Assembly: GCF_000696225.1 (NCBI RefSeq)
Contig: NZ_BAWN01000021.1
Span: 62,001-126,000 of the forward strand
Direction of reading: 5' to 3'
DNA: 64,000 nt
Source: Serpentinimonas barnesii
GTDB taxonomy: Bacteria; Pseudomonadota; Gammaproteobacteria; Burkholderiales; Burkholderiaceae_C
In this document: positions 1 through 9,541 of the stretch, in pieces
Numbering within the stretch: the stretch's first letter is position 1
How the letters are laid out: each line of letters opens with the position of its first letter
Program-made: the position numbers and the translations under genes
Notes under the pieces: model-generated
What the model saw: the letters and a program-made list of their open reading frames with translations, nothing else
The model's database searches: none
What the model was told of the DNA's origin: nothing

Positions 1-2289
1 GCCGCACAGCACGTTGGCAATCAGGCTGGCGATGTGGAAATCGTGCTGGCTGATGAAGCCGCCGTCGCGCATGTTCAGGAGTGAACCCAGAATGGTCGCC
101 TTGGCCGAGCGCCCCGCCACCGGGAACAGGCTCTTGTGCGGCGGCCGGTAACCGGCGCGTTGCAGCGCCTGCGCTTGGCCGATGGCCACATACAACAGCT
201 CGTCTTTGTGCGCCACGAGGGTGTCGCTGGGCAGCAGGTAGCCGAGCTTGCGGCTTTCCAGCGCGCTGGTGCCCACGCTGGCCATGGCGGCGGCCTTGAA
301 GCCTTCGCCGAGGAAGGGCAGCAAGTCGGTGCCGGTGCTGGCGCGGGCATTTTCGGCGGCGCGGCGGGCGATGTAGGTCAGGCCGCCGGCGCCGGGGATC
401 AGGCCCACGCCCACTTCCACCAGCCCTATGTAGCTTTCCAGGTGCACCACCCGGTGCGCGCAGTGAACCAGCAGCTCGCAGCCGCCACCCAGCGCCATGC
501 CGCGCACGGCGGCCACCACCGGCACCTGGGCATAGCGCAGCTTGAGCATGACGCGCTGCAATTCGGCTTCCACATCGTCTATGGCCGACACGCCTGCAGC
601 CAAGAAGGCCGGCATCACGGCCTGCAGATCGGCCCCGACGCTAAAGGGCTCGTCGCCCGACCACAGCACCAGGCCTTGGTAGTCGCTCTCGGCCAGATCG
701 ACGGCGCGGCTCAGGCCCTCGGTGACACCGGGGCCAATGGCGTGCATCTTGCTCTTGATGCTGGCGATCAGCACCCCGGCCTGCTCGGGCTGCTCCAGCG
801 TCCAGAGCCGGATGTCGGCGTCTTCAAACACGGTGCGGCCGGCGCGCTCGAAGCGCGTGGCACCCTCGCCGAGCAGGGTTTCGCGGAAAATCTGGCGCCC
901 ATACACCGGCAGCTCGCGCCGGGGCTGGAAGCGGCCCTCGGCCGGGTTCCACGAGCCTTCGGGCTGGTGCACCCCGCCGCGCTCGGCCACCGGGCCATGA
1001 AACACCCAGTCGGGCAGCGGCGTGCGGCACAGGGCGTGGCCGGCGTCGATGTCGGCTTGCACCATCTGCGCCACTTCGAGCCAGCCGGCCTCTTGCCAGA
1101 GCTCGAACGGGCCTTGCTGCATGCCAAAGCCCCAGCGCATGGCCTGGTCCACGTCGCGCGCGCAGTCGGCAATCGTGGCCAGGTGCAGCGCGGCGTAGTG
1201 AAAGGCGTTGCGCAAAATGGCCCACAAAAAGCGCCCTTGCGGCCCTTCGGCGTTGCGCAGCAGCTTGAGGCGCTCGGGCGCAGGCTTTTTCAGCATGCGG
1301 CCATAGACTTCGTCGGCCTTCTGGCCCTTGCCGTCGGCGCAGGGCACGTAGTCGCGGCTGGCGAGCTCGAAGCGGTAAATGTCGCGCCCAACCTTCTTAA
1401 AGAATCCGGCCTTGCTCTTTTGCCCCAGATGCCCCAGCTCCAGCAGCGCCTTGAGCACCTCGGGGGTCTGGAAGCTGGCGTAGAAGGGGTCGGTGGCGGG
1501 GCTGAGCGTGTCTTGCAGCGTCTTGATGACGTGCGCCATGGTGTCCAGTCCCACCACGTCGGCGGTGCGGAAGGTGCCGCTGCTGGCGCGCCCCAGGCGC
1601 TTGCCGGTGAGGTCATCGACCACATCAAAACCCAGGCCATAGCGCTCGGCCTCGTGCATGGTCGAGAGCATGCCGGCGATGCCGATGCGGTTGGCAATGA
1701 AGTTGGGCGTGTCTTTGGCGCGCACCACGCTTTTGCCCAGCACGCGGGTGACGAAGGTTTCGAGCTGGTCCAGCACCTGCGGGCCAGTGGCCGGGGTGGA
1801 AATGAGCTCGACCAGCGGCATGTAGCGCGGCGGGTTGAAGAAGTGGATGCCGCAAAAGCGTGCGCGCAACTGCGCTGGCAGCGCATCCGAGAGCGCACCG
1901 ATCGACAGGCCCGAGGTGTTGGAAGCCAGCAACGCGCCTTCGGCCACAAAGGGCGCGATCTTGGCGTAGAGCTCGCGCTTCCAGTCCATGCGCTCGGCAA
2001 TCGCCTCGATGATCAGGTCGCAGCCGCGCAGGCGCTCCAGGTGCTGGGCGTAGTTGGCGGGCTCGATCAGATCGGCCTCATCGGCCAGGCCCAGCGGGGC
2101 CGGCTTGAGCTTTTTGAGGTTGGCGATGGCGCGCTGGGCGATGCCGCTTTGATCGGCTGCACCGGTTTTGTTTTCCGGCAGGTCGAACAAAATAACGGGC
2201 ACTTTGCAGTTGACCAGGTGCGCCGCAATCTGCGCCCCCATCACCCCGGCGCCGAGCACGGCGACTTGTTTGACTTGAAATCGGCTCAC
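1..2289 (-). CDS. 3-hydroxyacyl-CoA dehydrogenase / enoyl-CoA hydratase, 3' end cut by window edge
   Basis: This is a bifunctional beta-oxidation enzyme that hydrates 2-enoyl-CoA and oxidises the 3-hydroxyacyl-CoA. The visible 763 codons run to base 1 without a stop. The N-terminus has the NAD-binding motif GAGVMGAQIAAH, followed by SNTSGLSIG and the GIHFFNPP active-site region of 3-hydroxyacyl-CoA dehydrogenases. The C-terminal part has crotonase motifs ALGGGCELL and GLIPGAGGL. This dehydrogenase-first order matches the roughly 800-residue stand-alone form common in Burkholderiales, not E. coli FadB. The start is GTG at 2289, preceded by an AAGGAAC ribosome-binding site. It lies 30 bases after the DUF2147 gene and is the last visible member of a TetR, acyl-CoA dehydrogenase, DUF2147 operon. 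Confidence 0.93.
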   Translation of the reverse strand, partial: MSRFQVKQVAVLGAGVMGAQIAAHLVNCKVPVILFDLPENKTGAADQSGIAQRAIANLKKLKPAPLGLADEADLIEPANYAQHLERLRGCDLIIEAIAERMDWKRELYAKIAPFVAEGALLASNTSGLSIGALSDALPAQLRARFCGIHFFNPPRYMPLVELISTPATGPQVLDQLETFVTRVLGKSVVRAKDTPNFIANRIGIAGMLSTMHEAERYGLGFDVVDDLTGKRLGRASSGTFRTADVVGLDTMAHVIKTLQDTLSPATDPFYASFQTPEVLKALLELGHLGQKSKAGFFKKVGRDIYRFELASRDYVPCADGKGQKADEVYGRMLKKPAPERLKLLRNAEGPQGRFLWAILRNAFHYAALHLATIADCARDVDQAMRWGFGMQQGPFELWQEAGWLEVAQMVQADIDAGHALCRTPLPDWVFHGPVAERGGVHQPEGSWNPAEGRFQPRRELPVYGRQIFRETLLGEGATRFERAGRTVFEDADIRLWTLEQPEQAGVLIASIKSKMHAIGPGVTEGLSRAVDLAESDYQGLVLWSGDEPFSVGADLQAVMPAFLAAGVSAIDDVEAELQRVMLKLRYAQVPVVAAVRGMALGGGCELLVHCAHRVVHLESYIGLVEVGVGLIPGAGGLTYIARRAAENARASTGTDLLPFLGEGFKAAAMASVGTSALESRKLGYLLPSDTLVAHKDELLYVAIGQAQALQRAGYRPPHKSLFPVAGRSAKATILGSLLNMRDGGFISQHDFHIASLIANVLCG

Positions 2290-2319
2290 GGATGTTCCTT
2301 GCTTGAATGCGGGGCAGCG

Positions 2320-2763
2320 TTACTGCACGCGAACCCAGGTCTGGGTGCGGCCAAAGGGGCCGATGGAGCCGCGCACTTGCAGCTTGCGCCCTGCTTCGAT
2401 CGGCGTCAGGCGCAGGGTGTAGGTGCGTCCATCTTCGGGGTCGAGGATGCGGCCGCTCTCCCACACCGTGCGCCCTTCGGCCTGGCGGGCACCGCGAATG
2501 ATCTCCAGCCCGACCATGGGTTGGTCTTTGCGGTCGTCGGTGCAGGCGGTGCAGCGCGCGGCCGGATCGGCCCCGGGGCGCAGCAGGCGCGTGATGCGGC
2601 CGGTGAGCACGCCAGCGTTGTCGCTGATCACCACTTCGGTGCGCGGCTGGTTGGTCTGTTCATCGATGGTATGCCAGGTGCCGACCGGGCTCATCTGGGC
2701 CCAGGCCGAGCCGGCCAGCAGCAGGCCAGCGGCCAGCAGGGTGCTACGCAGTGCGTTTTTCAT
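2320..2763 (-). CDS. Exported DUF2147 family protein
   Basis: This 147-residue protein begins with a clear signal peptide: MKNALRS, a hydrophobic core, then GSAWAQ as the likely cleavage site. The mature part starts SPVGTWHTIDE and contains VVISDNAGVLTGRI, typical of the DUF2147 family (about 120-residue exported beta-rich domain, function unknown). The ATG at 2763 is preferred over an in-frame codon at 2787 because it follows GGAGCAACCCG and places the signal peptide at the N-terminus. It contains a CTAC pair of cysteines. It lies between two beta-oxidation genes with gaps of about 30 bases, so it is probably cotranscribed with them. Why an envelope protein sits in a fatty-acid operon is unclear. 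Confidence 0.85.
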   Translation of the reverse strand: MKNALRSTLLAAGLLLAGSAWAQMSPVGTWHTIDEQTNQPRTEVVISDNAGVLTGRITRLLRPGADPAARCTACTDDRKDQPMVGLEIIRGARQAEGRTVWESGRILDPEDGRTYTLRLTPIEAGRKLQVRGSIGPFGRTQTWVRVQ

Positions 2764-2794
2764 CGGGTTGCTCCGTAAAGGGTTCAAATGAAGA

Positions 2795-4591
2795 TCAAGC
2801 CAGCGCGGCTTCGGTGTCCATCAGGCTGGCGCCGCCGGCGCGCGCGGTGCGCATCAGCATAGCGGTTTCGGGCAGCAGCTTGGCAAAGTAAAAACGCGCC
2901 GTTTGCAGCTTGGCGGTGTAGAACGGGTCTTGGCTGCCGGTTGCAATCTGCTTGAGCGCCACCGAGGCCATGCGGGCAAAAAAGTAGGCAAACACCAAGT
3001 GTCCGGCCACGCGCAGGTAATCCACCGCGGCTGCGCCCACTTCGTCGGGGTTTTGCATGCCCTTGAAGCCGATTTCGGTGGTGAACTTGTTCATCTGCTC
3101 GCCCAGGTAGGCCAGCGGGTTGATGAACTCGGCCATCTTTTCGTTGACGCCCTCTTGCTCCACCAGCGCCGCCACCAGCTTGCCAAACTTTTTCAGCGAA
3201 GCGCCGTTGTTGCCCAGCACCTTGCGGCCCAGCAAGTCCAAGCTCTGCACCGTGTTGGTGCCTTCGTAGATCATGTTGATGCGGGCATCGCGCACGTACT
3301 GCTCCATGCCCCACTCTTTGATGTAGCCGTGGCCGCCAAAGACCTGCTGGCACATCACGGTGGCGGTCCAGGCGTTGTCCGAGACGAAGGCTTTGGCGAT
3401 GGGGGTGAGCAGTGCCAGCAGCTCGGCGCTGTCTTTGCGCACCTTCTCGTCCGGGTGGTTGATTTCTTGGTCAAGCAACAAGGCGCAGTAGCTCATCAGT
3501 GCGCGCCCACCTTCGGCGTAGGCCTTGGCAGTCAGCAGCATCTTGCGCACATCCGGGTGCACGATGATCGGGTCGGCCGGCTTGTCTTTGGCCTTGGCGC
3601 CCGAGAGGCTGCGCATCTGGAGGCGGTCTTTGGCGTAGGCGAGCGCGTTCTGGTAGGCCACCTCGGTCAGGCCCAGCGACTGGTTGCCCACCCCCAAGCG
3701 CGCTGCGTTCATCATCACGAACATGGCTTGCAGGCCCTTGTTGGGCTGGCCCACCAGCGTGCCGGTGGCGCCATCGAGCATCAGTTGGGCGGTGGCGTTG
3801 CCGTGGATGCCCATCTTGTGCTCGAGTCCAGAGCAGAAAATGGGGTTGCGCGCACCCAGCGAGCCGTCGGCTTGCACGTGGTACTTGGGCACCAAAAACA
3901 GGCTGATGCCTTTGCTGCCGGCCGGGGCGTCGGGCAGGCGCGCCAGCACCAGATGCAGGATGTTTTCGGTCAGGTCGTGCTCACCGGCGCTGATGAAAAT
4001 CTTTTGCCCGGTGATCTTGTAGCTGCCGTCGGCTTGCGGTTCGGCCTTGCTGCGCAGCAGCCCGAGGTCGGTGCCGCAATGCGGCTCGGTCAGGCACATG
4101 GTGCCGGTCCACTCGCCGCTCACCAGCTTGGCCAAGTAGGTTTTTTTCTGCTCCGGCGTGCCGTGGGCGTGCAGGCACTCGTAGGCGCCGTGGCTCAGGC
4201 CAGGGTACATGGTCCAGGCTTGGTTGGCGCTGTTGAGCATTTCGTAAAAGCACTGGTTGACCACGAAGGGCAGGCCCTGGCCGCCGTATTCGGGGTCGCA
4301 GCTCAGGGCAGGCCAGCCGCCGGCCACGTACTGCTGGTAAGCCGCCTTGAAGCCGCTCGGCGCTTGCACCTCGTGGGTGGCTTTGTCGAGCGTGCAGCCC
4401 TCGTGGTCGCCGCTGATGTTGAGCGGGAACGCCACCTCGGCGGCAAATTTGCCCCCTTCTTCGAGCACCGCGTTGAGGGTCTCGATATCGGCATCGGCGT
4501 GGGCCGGGCAGGCCTTGAGCGCATCAACGGCGTGCAACACTTCGTGCAACACAAATTGCATGTCGCGCAGCGGCGGGGTGTAAGCGGGCAT
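2795..4591 (-). CDS. Acyl-CoA dehydrogenase (FadE-like, with C-terminal extension)
   Basis: A 598-residue flavoprotein predicted to catalyse the first, FAD-dependent step of beta-oxidation. Family features are the central MCLTEPHCGTDLGLL (flavin/substrate motif), GAKAKDKPADPIIVHPDVR, VFGGHGYIKEWGMEQ and RDARINMIYEGTNTVQSLDL, which carries the usual catalytic-loop glutamate region. The extra residues after about 470 match the C-terminal domain of the 600-residue class of bacterial acyl-CoA dehydrogenases. The ATG at 4591 is preceded by GGAG at good spacing. It lies 42 bases after the TetR gene and 31 bases before DUF2147, so it is the first enzyme gene of this beta-oxidation operon. Confidence 0.95.
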   Translation of the reverse strand: MPAYTPPLRDMQFVLHEVLHAVDALKACPAHADADIETLNAVLEEGGKFAAEVAFPLNISGDHEGCTLDKATHEVQAPSGFKAAYQQYVAGGWPALSCDPEYGGQGLPFVVNQCFYEMLNSANQAWTMYPGLSHGAYECLHAHGTPEQKKTYLAKLVSGEWTGTMCLTEPHCGTDLGLLRSKAEPQADGSYKITGQKIFISAGEHDLTENILHLVLARLPDAPAGSKGISLFLVPKYHVQADGSLGARNPIFCSGLEHKMGIHGNATAQLMLDGATGTLVGQPNKGLQAMFVMMNAARLGVGNQSLGLTEVAYQNALAYAKDRLQMRSLSGAKAKDKPADPIIVHPDVRKMLLTAKAYAEGGRALMSYCALLLDQEINHPDEKVRKDSAELLALLTPIAKAFVSDNAWTATVMCQQVFGGHGYIKEWGMEQYVRDARINMIYEGTNTVQSLDLLGRKVLGNNGASLKKFGKLVAALVEQEGVNEKMAEFINPLAYLGEQMNKFTTEIGFKGMQNPDEVGAAAVDYLRVAGHLVFAYFFARMASVALKQIATGSQDPFYTAKLQTARFYFAKLLPETAMLMRTARAGGASLMDTEAALA

Positions 4592-4633
4592 GGGACGGGT
4601 CTCCAGTTGAAAAGGACGGTGAAACGAAACGGG

Positions 4634-5314
4634 TTAGCAAAGGTGGCGCGCCAGCAGATTCTCAAAACCCTGGCGGGCGTGCTGCAGCCCCTGCGGGTTG
4701 CGCAAAAAACGGGCGTCGTAGTGCAAGGCCAAAATCAAGCCATGAATTTCAAAGGCAATCTGGTGCGGGTCGGCCTCGGGCCGCAGATGGCCTTGCGCGA
4801 CCGCGGCCTGGACCGCGCGCCGCATGGCCGCCTGCCAGGTGTTGACGGTCTGCACCAGCTCGTCGCGCACCGGGCCGGGGCGGTCGTCGAATTCGACCGC
4901 GCCGCTGATGTAGACGCAACCCGAATCGATTTCGAGCGCGGTCTGGTGCATCCACAGATCGAACAAGGCGCGCAAGCGCGGCAGCCCGCGCGGCTGCTGG
5001 AGCGCCGGATAGAACACGTCGCGCTCGAAGCGCCGGTGGTATTCCCGCACCACCGCTATCTGCAAGTCTTCGCGCGAACCGAAATGGGCAAACACGCCCG
5101 ACTTGCTCATGCCCAAGACCTCGGCAATGGCCCCAATGCTCAGACCCTCAAGCCCAACCGGCGCCGCCAAGGAGAGCGCCGCATCCAAAATGGCGGCGCG
5201 CGTTTGCTGGCCTTTTTGCAAGGCCCGCACGGCGCGCGTGCCCGCATTGGGCGCCACACGGGTGCGGCGCCTTTCCTCGGGCGGGACAGGCTGGGTGGAG
5301 TGGGCAAGCGTCAT
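4634..5314 (-). CDS. TetR/AcrR family regulator, probable beta-oxidation repressor
   Basis: A 226-residue one-component regulator. The N-terminal helix-turn-helix is visible at about residues 38-85 (TRAAILDAAL, then LEGLSIGAIAEVLGMSKSG and VFAHFGSREDLQ). The C-terminal ligand domain is not diagnostic. It heads an operon of acyl-CoA dehydrogenase, DUF2147 and hydroxyacyl-CoA dehydrogenase, so acyl-CoA or fatty acid is the likely effector. An inverted repeat ACGA-N4-TCGT sits between its promoter and the ATG, and a near-identical site lies at the acyl-CoA-binding protein promoter around 36.0 kb. Autoregulation and control of both loci are inferred. Beta-proteobacterial fatty-acid repressors of this family (FadP-type) are known, but I cannot prove orthology here. 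Confidence 0.87.
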   Translation of the reverse strand: MTLAHSTQPVPPEERRRTRVAPNAGTRAVRALQKGQQTRAAILDAALSLAAPVGLEGLSIGAIAEVLGMSKSGVFAHFGSREDLQIAVVREYHRRFERDVFYPALQQPRGLPRLRALFDLWMHQTALEIDSGCVYISGAVEFDDRPGPVRDELVQTVNTWQAAMRRAVQAAVAQGHLRPEADPHQIAFEIHGLILALHYDARFLRNPQGLQHARQGFENLLARHLC

Positions 5315-5324
5315 GGCAAAAAAT

Positions 5325-5367
5325 ACGAACGATCGTGCTATTTTATGCCGATGCGGCGGCCTGTCAA
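5325..5367 (-). promoter_or_regulatory. Promoter and TetR-type operator of the beta-oxidation operon
   Basis: Read on the minus strand, a -35 TTGACA (5367-5362), 16 bases of spacer and a -10 TAAAAT (5345-5340) are followed by the inverted repeat ACGA-N4-TCGT (5336-5325), which covers the expected transcription start just before the ATG at 5314. On the plus strand the site reads ACGAACGATCGTGCTATT. The acyl-CoA-binding protein promoter has ACGAACGGTCGTACTATT, two differences in 18 bases. A repressor bound here would block its own operon. The promoter is seen directly; the identity of the binding protein is inferred. Confidence 0.7.
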
Positions 5368-5443
5368 GTCGCCGAGTGCGCCCCGCGACATCGGGGTTTA
5401 CCCTGATTCGAGCCGCCCGGTCAGCCCCTTGCGGGGCCAGGGT

Positions 5444-6346
5444 TCAATCGACGCAGATCGTGGTGCCGCAGGCTTGCTGACCCAGAGCTTCGAGCAGCAT
5501 CGCATGCGGCACCCGGCCATCGATGATGTGCACCGCCTTGACACCACTTTTGGCGGCTTCCAGCGCCCCCGCAATTTTGGGGATCATGCCGCCGCTGATG
5601 GTGCCGTCGAGCACCAAAGCCTCGATTTGCGCCATGCTCAGGCGCGCCAGCAACTGGCCTTGGCGGTCGAGCACGCCGGGGATGTTGGTGAGCATGAGCA
5701 GCTTATCGGCCTGCAAAGTGGTGGCCAAGCGGGCCGCCACCACGTCGGCGTTGATGTTGAAGCTCTGATTGCCCGCGCCACAACCGATCGGACTCACCAC
5801 CGGGATGTAGCCCTGGGCCTGCACGGTGTGCAGCAAGGCCGGGTCAATGGCCACGATGTCGCCCACCTGGCCGATGTCGTGCAGCACCGAGGGGTCGGAG
5901 GCGTCGGGCAGGCGCAGGGCCTGGGCCCGGATCAGGCCGCCGTCGCGCCCCGTCAGCCCCAGCGCACGGCCGCCGGCTTGGTTGATCAGGCCCACGATTT
6001 CTTGCTGCACCTGACCGGCCAGCACCCATTCCACCACCTGCATGGTTTCGGCGTCGGTGACGCGCATGCCCTGCACGAAGCGGCCCTGCTTGCCCAGGCG
6101 CTGCAACAGGCTCTCGATCTGCGGCCCGCCCCCGTGCACCACCACCGGGCGCAGGCCCAGCAGTTGCAGCAGCACCACGTCTTGGGCAAAAGCCTGCTGC
6201 AACGTGGGGTCGGTCATGGCGTTGCCGCCGTACTTGATGACCAGCGTTTGGCCTTGTTGCTGGCGCAGACTGGGCAACAAGCTGGCCAGCACGGCGGCGC
6301 GATCGGCGCTGGTGATCGGATGGGATGTGGATGCGCTGGGATTCAT
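5444..6346 (-). CDS. argB: Acetylglutamate kinase
   Basis: A 300-residue enzyme that phosphorylates N-acetyl-L-glutamate, the second step of arginine biosynthesis. Motifs include VIKYGGNAM near residue 38 (ATP-binding lysine and glycines), [11 protein letters not shown], the NINADVVA segment and [10 protein letters not shown] near the C-terminus, all standard for ArgB. The length matches the hexameric, arginine-sensitive type. The ATG at 6346 leaves an N-terminal extension of about 30 residues that is normal in Burkholderiales. It is divergent from the CYTH-CHAD gene and 129 bases beyond the TetR start; no other arginine genes are nearby. Confidence 0.97.
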   Translation of the reverse strand: MNPSASTSHPITSADRAAVLASLLPSLRQQQGQTLVIKYGGNAMTDPTLQQAFAQDVVLLQLLGLRPVVVHGGGPQIESLLQRLGKQGRFVQGMRVTDAETMQVVEWVLAGQVQQEIVGLINQAGGRALGLTGRDGGLIRAQALRLPDASDPSVLHDIGQVGDIVAIDPALLHTVQAQGYIPVVSPIGCGAGNQSFNINADVVAARLATTLQADKLLMLTNIPGVLDRQGQLLARLSMAQIEALVLDGTISGGMIPKIAGALEAAKSGVKAVHIIDGRVPHAMLLEALGQQACGTTICVD

Positions 6347-6523
6347 GGTGGATGGGACGGCGGCTACAAAGGGCTACAGGGGGCAACAGTGCGTTGTCAT
6401 TGTGCCGCAATTGCCCCTTGCGCCGCGGTCGGTAGCGACCCATAATGGGCGCGCTGAGTCGGGGCGGCGGTTTTTTTCTGATCCCGAGCAGGAACCCGCA
6501 ACCTTGACCGGATTCACATTGCC

Positions 6524-8095
6524 ATGCGCGCTCCTCAAGAAATCGAACTCAAGCTGCTGGTGCCGGGCCTGTCGGCCGAAGCCGCCTTGCAAATCATGCG
6601 CCGCTCGCCCAGCTTGGCTCGGCGCAAGCTGCGCCAGCAGCAACTGGTGAGCCGCTACTTCGACACGCCCGAGGGCTTGCTGCAACAGCAGCGCTGCGCC
6701 TTGCGCGTGCGCCACTGCAGCGATGCGCTGGCGCCCACCGACGCCGAAGGGCCCCAAGGGTGGATTCAAACCCTCAAAACCGCTGGCCAGTCGCGCGGCG
6801 GCTTGAGCCAGCGCGGCGAGTGGGAGTGCAGCGTGGCCGGTGACCGCCCCGAGCGCGAGGGGCTGCGCGGCACCGCCTGGGACGCACTCGACCCGGTTGA
6901 CGCGCTGTTCGAGCGCTTGCAGCCCTGCCACGAGACGCGCTGCCTGCGCAGCAGTTGGCTCATCACGCGCCGCGACGGCACGCTGCTCGAGGTCACGCTC
7001 GATGCCGGCCATGTGCTCGCCAACGGGCAGTCGCAGGCGCTGCTTGAAATCGAGCTCGAGCTGCTGGCCGGCTCACCGCAGGCCCTGTTTGACTTGGCCG
7101 ACGAACTGGCGCAGCGCCTGCCCTGCCTGCCTTCCAACGTGAGCAAAGCCGAGCGCGCCGCCTTGTTGGCGGCACAGCGGCTGCACCTGCCCGTGCGGGC
7201 GCGCCAGACCGAACGCCAGCCCGGCGAAGGGTTGCATGCCCTGGCGCTGCGCGTGCTGGGTGAGATGCTCGACCAATTCATGCGCAACCTTGAGGGCCTG
7301 CTGCACAGCGACGCCCCCGAATGGGTGCATCAGGCGCGGGTGGGCTGGCGCCGCTGGCGCAGCCTGCAGCGCCTGTTGCGCCCCTTGATGGGCCCGGGCC
7401 CCGATTTCGCGGCCCTGCGCCCCCTGCTCGATGCGCTGGGTCAGCAGCGCAACCTCGACGTGGCCTGCACCGAAACCCTGCCCGCCTGGGCCGGTGCTTG
7501 GGCTTGTGCACAGGCCGGTGCAGCCGCCAACGCGGCCAGCGCGACGGCGCAGCCGGTCCAAGCCGAGGCCCCGCCCAACGCCTGGGAACAGGCCGAACAG
7601 CGGCTGCAAGCGGCGCGCACGGCGCAGCGCGAGCAGTTGCGTCAAACCTTGCTCAAGCCAGCCACGGGGCAAGCCCTGCTGGTGCTGGCGCGCCATCTGT
7701 GGCAACTGGGCCAACAGCCCGTGGCCATCAAAAAAAGCTGGGCCGGTGGGCGGCTGGCGCGCTGGCACCGCCGCCTGCACACCCTGTTGCAGGGCGAGCA
7801 GGCCCAGTTGCTCGATGTGGCCACGCTGCACGAAGCGCGCTTGTTGGCCAAACGTTTGCGCTACGGCAGCGAGGCCCTAGCCAGCGCCCTGCCCGCCAAA
7901 CGGCTGCGCCAAAGCCAGCAATGGGTCAAAGACGCCACCCTGTGGCAAACCCGCATCGGCCAAGCGCGCGACGCCTGGCAACTGGCCCTGCTGCTGCAAG
8001 AACACACCGACGCACCGGCTGCCTTGTTTGGGTTCATGCAGGGTGTGGCCGCGGCCATGGAGCGCGCCGCCCAAGAGGCGGCCAGCCCGGGCTAA
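6524..8095 (+). CDS. CYTH and CHAD domain protein (inorganic triphosphatase-like)
   Basis: A 523-residue protein with an N-terminal CYTH domain (about residues 4-210), recognised by the opening EIELKLLV signature and the [10 protein letters not shown] and LEIELELL strands of the triphosphate tunnel, and a C-terminal CHAD domain (about 235-515) with histidine-containing helices such as [15 protein letters not shown] and [22 protein letters not shown] proteins of this type hydrolyse inorganic triphosphate; CHAD domains bind polyphosphate. It stands alone between argB (divergent) and miaB. Its frame ends 62 bases before the miaB ATG, so cotranscription with miaB is possible. Confidence 0.9.
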   Translation: MRAPQEIELKLLVPGLSAEAALQIMRRSPSLARRKLRQQQLVSRYFDTPEGLLQQQRCALRVRHCSDALAPTDAEGPQGWIQTLKTAGQSRGGLSQRGEWECSVAGDRPEREGLRGTAWDALDPVDALFERLQPCHETRCLRSSWLITRRDGTLLEVTLDAGHVLANGQSQALLEIELELLAGSPQALFDLADELAQRLPCLPSNVSKAERAALLAAQRLHLPVRARQTERQPGEGLHALALRVLGEMLDQFMRNLEGLLHSDAPEWVHQARVGWRRWRSLQRLLRPLMGPGPDFAALRPLLDALGQQRNLDVACTETLPAWAGAWACAQAGAAANAASATAQPVQAEAPPNAWEQAEQRLQAARTAQREQLRQTLLKPATGQALLVLARHLWQLGQQPVAIKKSWAGGRLARWHRRLHTLLQGEQAQLLDVATLHEARLLAKRLRYGSEALASALPAKRLRQSQQWVKDATLWQTRIGQARDAWQLALLLQEHTDAPAALFGFMQGVAAAMERAAQEAASPG

Positions 8096-8156
8096 AATCC
8101 GCAACCCTGACCCCCCAGCCAGCCTCTGGATCTACACCACGAACCGCTGCGTCCCC

Positions 8157-9509
8157 ATGAGCAAAAAAGTCTTTATCAAAACCTTCGGCTGCCAGATGAA
8201 CGAGTACGACTCGGACAAAATGGCCGATGTGCTGGCCGCCGCCCAAGGCTACGAACCCACCACCGACGTGGAGCAGGCCGACCTGATTTTGTTCAACACC
8301 TGCTCGGTGCGCGAAAAAGCGCAAGAAAAGGTGTTCTCCGACCTCGGGCGCGTGCGGCACCTGAAAAAAAAGGGCGTGCTGATCGGCGTCGGCGGCTGCG
8401 TGGCCAGCCAAGAGGGCGAGGAAATCATCCGCCGCGCGCCCTACGTCGATCTGGTGTTTGGCCCGCAGACCCTGCACCGCCTGCCCGAGCTGCTGAATGC
8501 GCGCGCGGCGCAGCAGCGGCCGCAGGTGGACATCAGCTTTCCCGAAATCGAAAAGTTCGACCACCTGCCACCGGCCAAGGTTGAAGGGGTGAGCGCCTTT
8601 GTGAGCATCATGGAAGGCTGCAGCAAGTATTGCAGCTACTGCGTGGTGCCCTACACCCGCGGCGAGGAGTTCAGCCGCCCGCTCGACGAGGTGCTGCTAG
8701 AAGTTGCCACGCTGGCCGAACAGGGCGTGAAAGAAGTCACGCTGCTGGGCCAAAACGTCAACGCCTACCAAGCCCGCATGGGGCCAGACGGCGAGCTGGC
8801 CGACTTTGCCCTGCTGCTTGAATGCGTGCACGAAATTCCCGGCATCGAACGCATCCGCTACACCACCAGCCACCCCAAAGAGTTCACGCCGCGCCTGATC
8901 GAGGCCTACGCGCGCCTGCCCAAACTCGTGAGCCACCTGCACCTGCCGGTGCAGCACGGCAGCGACCGCATCTTGGCGGCCATGAAACGCGGCTACACCG
9001 CGCTCGAATACAAAAGCACGGTGCGCAAGCTGCGCGCAGTGCGGCCGGGGCTGTCGCTGTCGAGCGATTTCATCGTCGGCTTCCCCGGCGAGACCGAGGC
9101 CGACTTTGCCCAACTCATGAAGCTGGTGCAAGACTTGGGTTTTGACAACAGCTTCAGCTTTGTCTTCAGCCCGCGCCCCGGCACCCCAGCCGCCAACTTG
9201 GCCGACGACACGCCCGCCCCGCTCAAACTGCAACGCCTGCACGCGCTGCAAGCGCTGCTCGATGCGCAGGTGCAGGCCATCGCCGAGCGCTTGGTGGGCA
9301 GCGTGCAGCGCATACTGGTCGAAGGCCCGTCGCGCAAACACGCGCACGAACTCACCGGCCGCACCGAGTGCAACCGCAGCGTCAACTTCGACGCCGGTGC
9401 ACAAGGCGCGCGCCTGATCGGGCAGATGCTGGAGCTGCGCATCACCGAGGCGCGCTCGCATTCGCTGCGCGGCGAGCTGTGCCTGAACGAGGCGGTGCTG
9501 GCAGCCTGA
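8157..9509 (+). CDS. miaB: tRNA-2-methylthio-N6-dimethylallyladenosine synthase
   Basis: A 450-residue radical SAM methylthiotransferase that adds the 2-methylthio group to i6A37 in tRNAs. The UPF0004 domain begins [18 protein letters not shown] and has further cysteines in FNTCSVRE and GVGGCVASQ. The radical SAM motif CSKYCSYC follows near residue 155, and a C-terminal TRAM domain ends the protein. The reading frame is open upstream, but the ATG at 8157 matches the family start exactly. It is followed after 32 bases by a convergent histidine kinase gene. Confidence 0.97.
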   Translation: MSKKVFIKTFGCQMNEYDSDKMADVLAAAQGYEPTTDVEQADLILFNTCSVREKAQEKVFSDLGRVRHLKKKGVLIGVGGCVASQEGEEIIRRAPYVDLVFGPQTLHRLPELLNARAAQQRPQVDISFPEIEKFDHLPPAKVEGVSAFVSIMEGCSKYCSYCVVPYTRGEEFSRPLDEVLLEVATLAEQGVKEVTLLGQNVNAYQARMGPDGELADFALLLECVHEIPGIERIRYTTSHPKEFTPRLIEAYARLPKLVSHLHLPVQHGSDRILAAMKRGYTALEYKSTVRKLRAVRPGLSLSSDFIVGFPGETEADFAQLMKLVQDLGFDNSFSFVFSPRPGTPAANLADDTPAPLKLQRLHALQALLDAQVQAIAERLVGSVQRILVEGPSRKHAHELTGRTECNRSVNFDAGAQGARLIGQMLELRITEARSHSLRGELCLNEAVLAA

Positions 9510-9541
9510 TCCGCGGCCCGCAGCGGGGTCTTATAGCCCCG

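Noticed and set aside
136-2778. Open frame of 880 codons on the plus strand, antisense to the beta-oxidation genes
   Set aside because: It has Gly/Ala/His/Gln-rich composition without any recognisable motif, and it mirrors well-conserved minus-strand genes. High GC content makes stop codons rare on the opposite strand.
2903-6445. Open frame of 1180 codons on the plus strand
   Set aside because: It runs antisense through acyl-CoA dehydrogenase, the TetR gene and argB, all with clear family motifs. No domain is visible in it.
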